This document shows, one piece after another, positions 5,611 to 6,372 of a stretch of 6,372 nt of DNA. The notes beneath the pieces were generated by a model. That model ran no database searches, was not told the DNA's origin, and was given only the letters and a program-made list of their open reading frames with translations. The DNA comes from Lachnospiraceae bacterium (lineage in GTDB: Bacteria > Bacillota > Clostridia > Lachnospirales > Lachnospiraceae). Numbering within the stretch: the first letter of the stretch is position 1; each line of letters begins with the position of its first letter. The DNA lies in assembly GCA_017391545.1 (NCBI GenBank), contig JAFOYD010000062.1, positions 1-6,372 on the forward strand, written 5' to 3'. The translations under genes were made by a program, and so were the position numbers.

Positions 5611-6371
5611 TATTTCTTCTTTTTTCCAAGAATTGTTTTACGCATCGATTTTATGGACTGAGTAAGCTGGCGTTTGGCAGGGCAGACATAGCTGCAGCAG
5701 CCACACTCGCAGCATTCCATTCCATCATTTGCGATAAAGGCTTCCTCATCATGGTGCTGTGCCATCACTGCAAGCTTTCTGGGAACGACTCTTCCCGGAC
5801 ATACATCAACACAGCGTCCACAATTGATGCAGGGGCTTGGCTCCATTGCCGATACCTCATCGTGTGTCAGACACAGAAGCGCTGATGCTGTCTTGGTCGT
5901 AGGCACATTGAGGTCAAACAGCGCAAATCCCATCATCGGACCACCGGAAACTACTTTTTCAGGCTCTGTCTTAAAGCCGCCTGCCTCTTCAATCAGGTCC
6001 TTGTAGTTCATGCCGATACGGACATAGAAATTTCTGGGATCGTTCACCGCATCACCAGTAACAGTAACGATTCTGTTCATGAGCGGTTTACCCTCTTTTA
6101 CCGCATGATACACCGCTACGATAGTGTCCACATTGTCAACGACACAGCCTGCATCCGCAGGAAGCATAGACGAATTGATCGCCCTTCCTGTCGTGGCATA
6201 GATCAGCTGCCGCTCTGCACCCTGCGGGTATTTGGTCTTGAGCGCCTTCACTGTGATCCTGCTCTCCTGTTCCGTCAGTCTGGTAAGCAGTTCGATACAG
6301 TCCGGCTTGTTATCTTCCACTGCCAGTATTCCCTGTGCGTTGTCAAAAAGACGAAGAATGATTTTCAGACC
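5610..6371 (-). CDS. rnfC: Ion-translocating ferredoxin:NAD+ oxidoreductase complex subunit C, 3' part
   Basis: RnfC is the peripheral cytoplasmic subunit that reduces NAD+; it is homologous to NqrF/NuoF-type proteins in its nucleotide and FMN binding part. The window holds the last 253 residues; the frame runs on past the right edge (G-L-K-I-I-L-R-L at the edge), so roughly 190 residues including the NADH-binding region are missing. A GTG at 6318-6320 is an internal Val codon of the AVEDNKPD motif, not a start. The visible part has an SLBB-like segment (RIVTVTGDAVNDPRNFYVRIG, GGPMMGFAL) and two [4Fe-4S] motifs: CINCGRCVDVCP at visible residues 181-191 and CCECGCCSYVCP at 220-230, the latter with two extra cysteines (221, 225). 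It ends in a Lys-rich tail. It is the first gene of the visible operon; the stop overlaps the rnfD ribosome binding site. Confidence 0.96.
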   Translation of the reverse strand, partial: GLKIILRLFDNAQGILAVEDNKPDCIELLTRLTEQESRITVKALKTKYPQGAERQLIYATTGRAINSSMLPADAGCVVDNVDTIVAVYHAVKEGKPLMNRIVTVTGDAVNDPRNFYVRIGMNYKDLIEEAGGFKTEPEKVVSGGPMMGFALFDLNVPTTKTASALLCLTHDEVSAMEPSPCINCGRCVDVCPGRVVPRKLAVMAQHHDEEAFIANDGMECCECGCCSYVCPAKRQLTQSIKSMRKTILGKKKK

Positions 6372-6372
6372 A

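Noticed and set aside
1789..5612. TAG recoding (for example pyrrolysine)
   Set aside because: Every TAG falls at the normal family C-terminus next to the following gene's start, so they are ordinary stops.
6318..6320. GTG as the start of rnfC
   Set aside because: The frame continues upstream with RnfC-like sequence ending AVEDNKPD, so this GTG is an internal Val codon and the gene is cut by the window edge.

Overview
The window looks like a chromosomal piece of an anaerobic Clostridia (Firmicutes) genome, most likely a Lachnospiraceae relative. The reasons are an Rnf operon in the clostridial order C-D-G-E-A-B, strong AGGAGG-type ribosome binding sites before nearly every gene, mid-range base composition, and a membrane-anchored GH25-fold protein and an AP2/HNH-like protein of styles common in that family. 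The family assignment is inference; no rRNA or marker gene is present.

Layout. Positions 2-448 (+) hold the 3' part of a small AP2-domain/HNH-remnant protein gene that is open at the left edge. Positions 439-472 form a perfect 12-bp hairpin with T-rich runs on both sides, a bidirectional terminator between this gene and everything else, which converges on it from the minus strand. Read in the minus direction from the right edge the genes are rnfC (3' part only, 6371-5610), rnfD (5597-4653), rnfG (4651-4016), rnfE (4023-3193), rnfA (3190-2603), rnfB (2589-1789) and a GH25-like protein gene (1765 or 1780 down to 476). Gaps between neighbours run from an 8-base overlap to 23 bases, so this is one transcription unit that ends at the hairpin; its promoter lies outside the window. 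No stretch over 300 bases lacks a gene.

Function. RnfA, B, C, D, E and G together form the membrane-bound ferredoxin:NAD+ oxidoreductase, which couples electron flow from reduced ferredoxin to NAD+ with export of Na+ or H+. The sequence shows the expected redox sites: Fe-S cysteine sets in RnfB and RnfC, covalent-FMN motifs in RnfD (TGAT, Thr151) and RnfG (SGAT, Thr180), and paired membrane cysteines in RnfA and RnfE. No flavin transferase gene (apbE) is visible here.

The least ordinary points are the seventh gene of the operon, a single-pass membrane protein whose GH25 domain has lost two of the acidic residues expected in an active muramidase, and a roughly 60-residue C-terminal tail on RnfE carrying four closely spaced cysteines. 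Both are candidates for lineage-specific accessory parts of the Rnf machine. I see no CRISPR array, tRNA, insertion sequence or defence system, and nothing that clearly amounts to a wholly new system.
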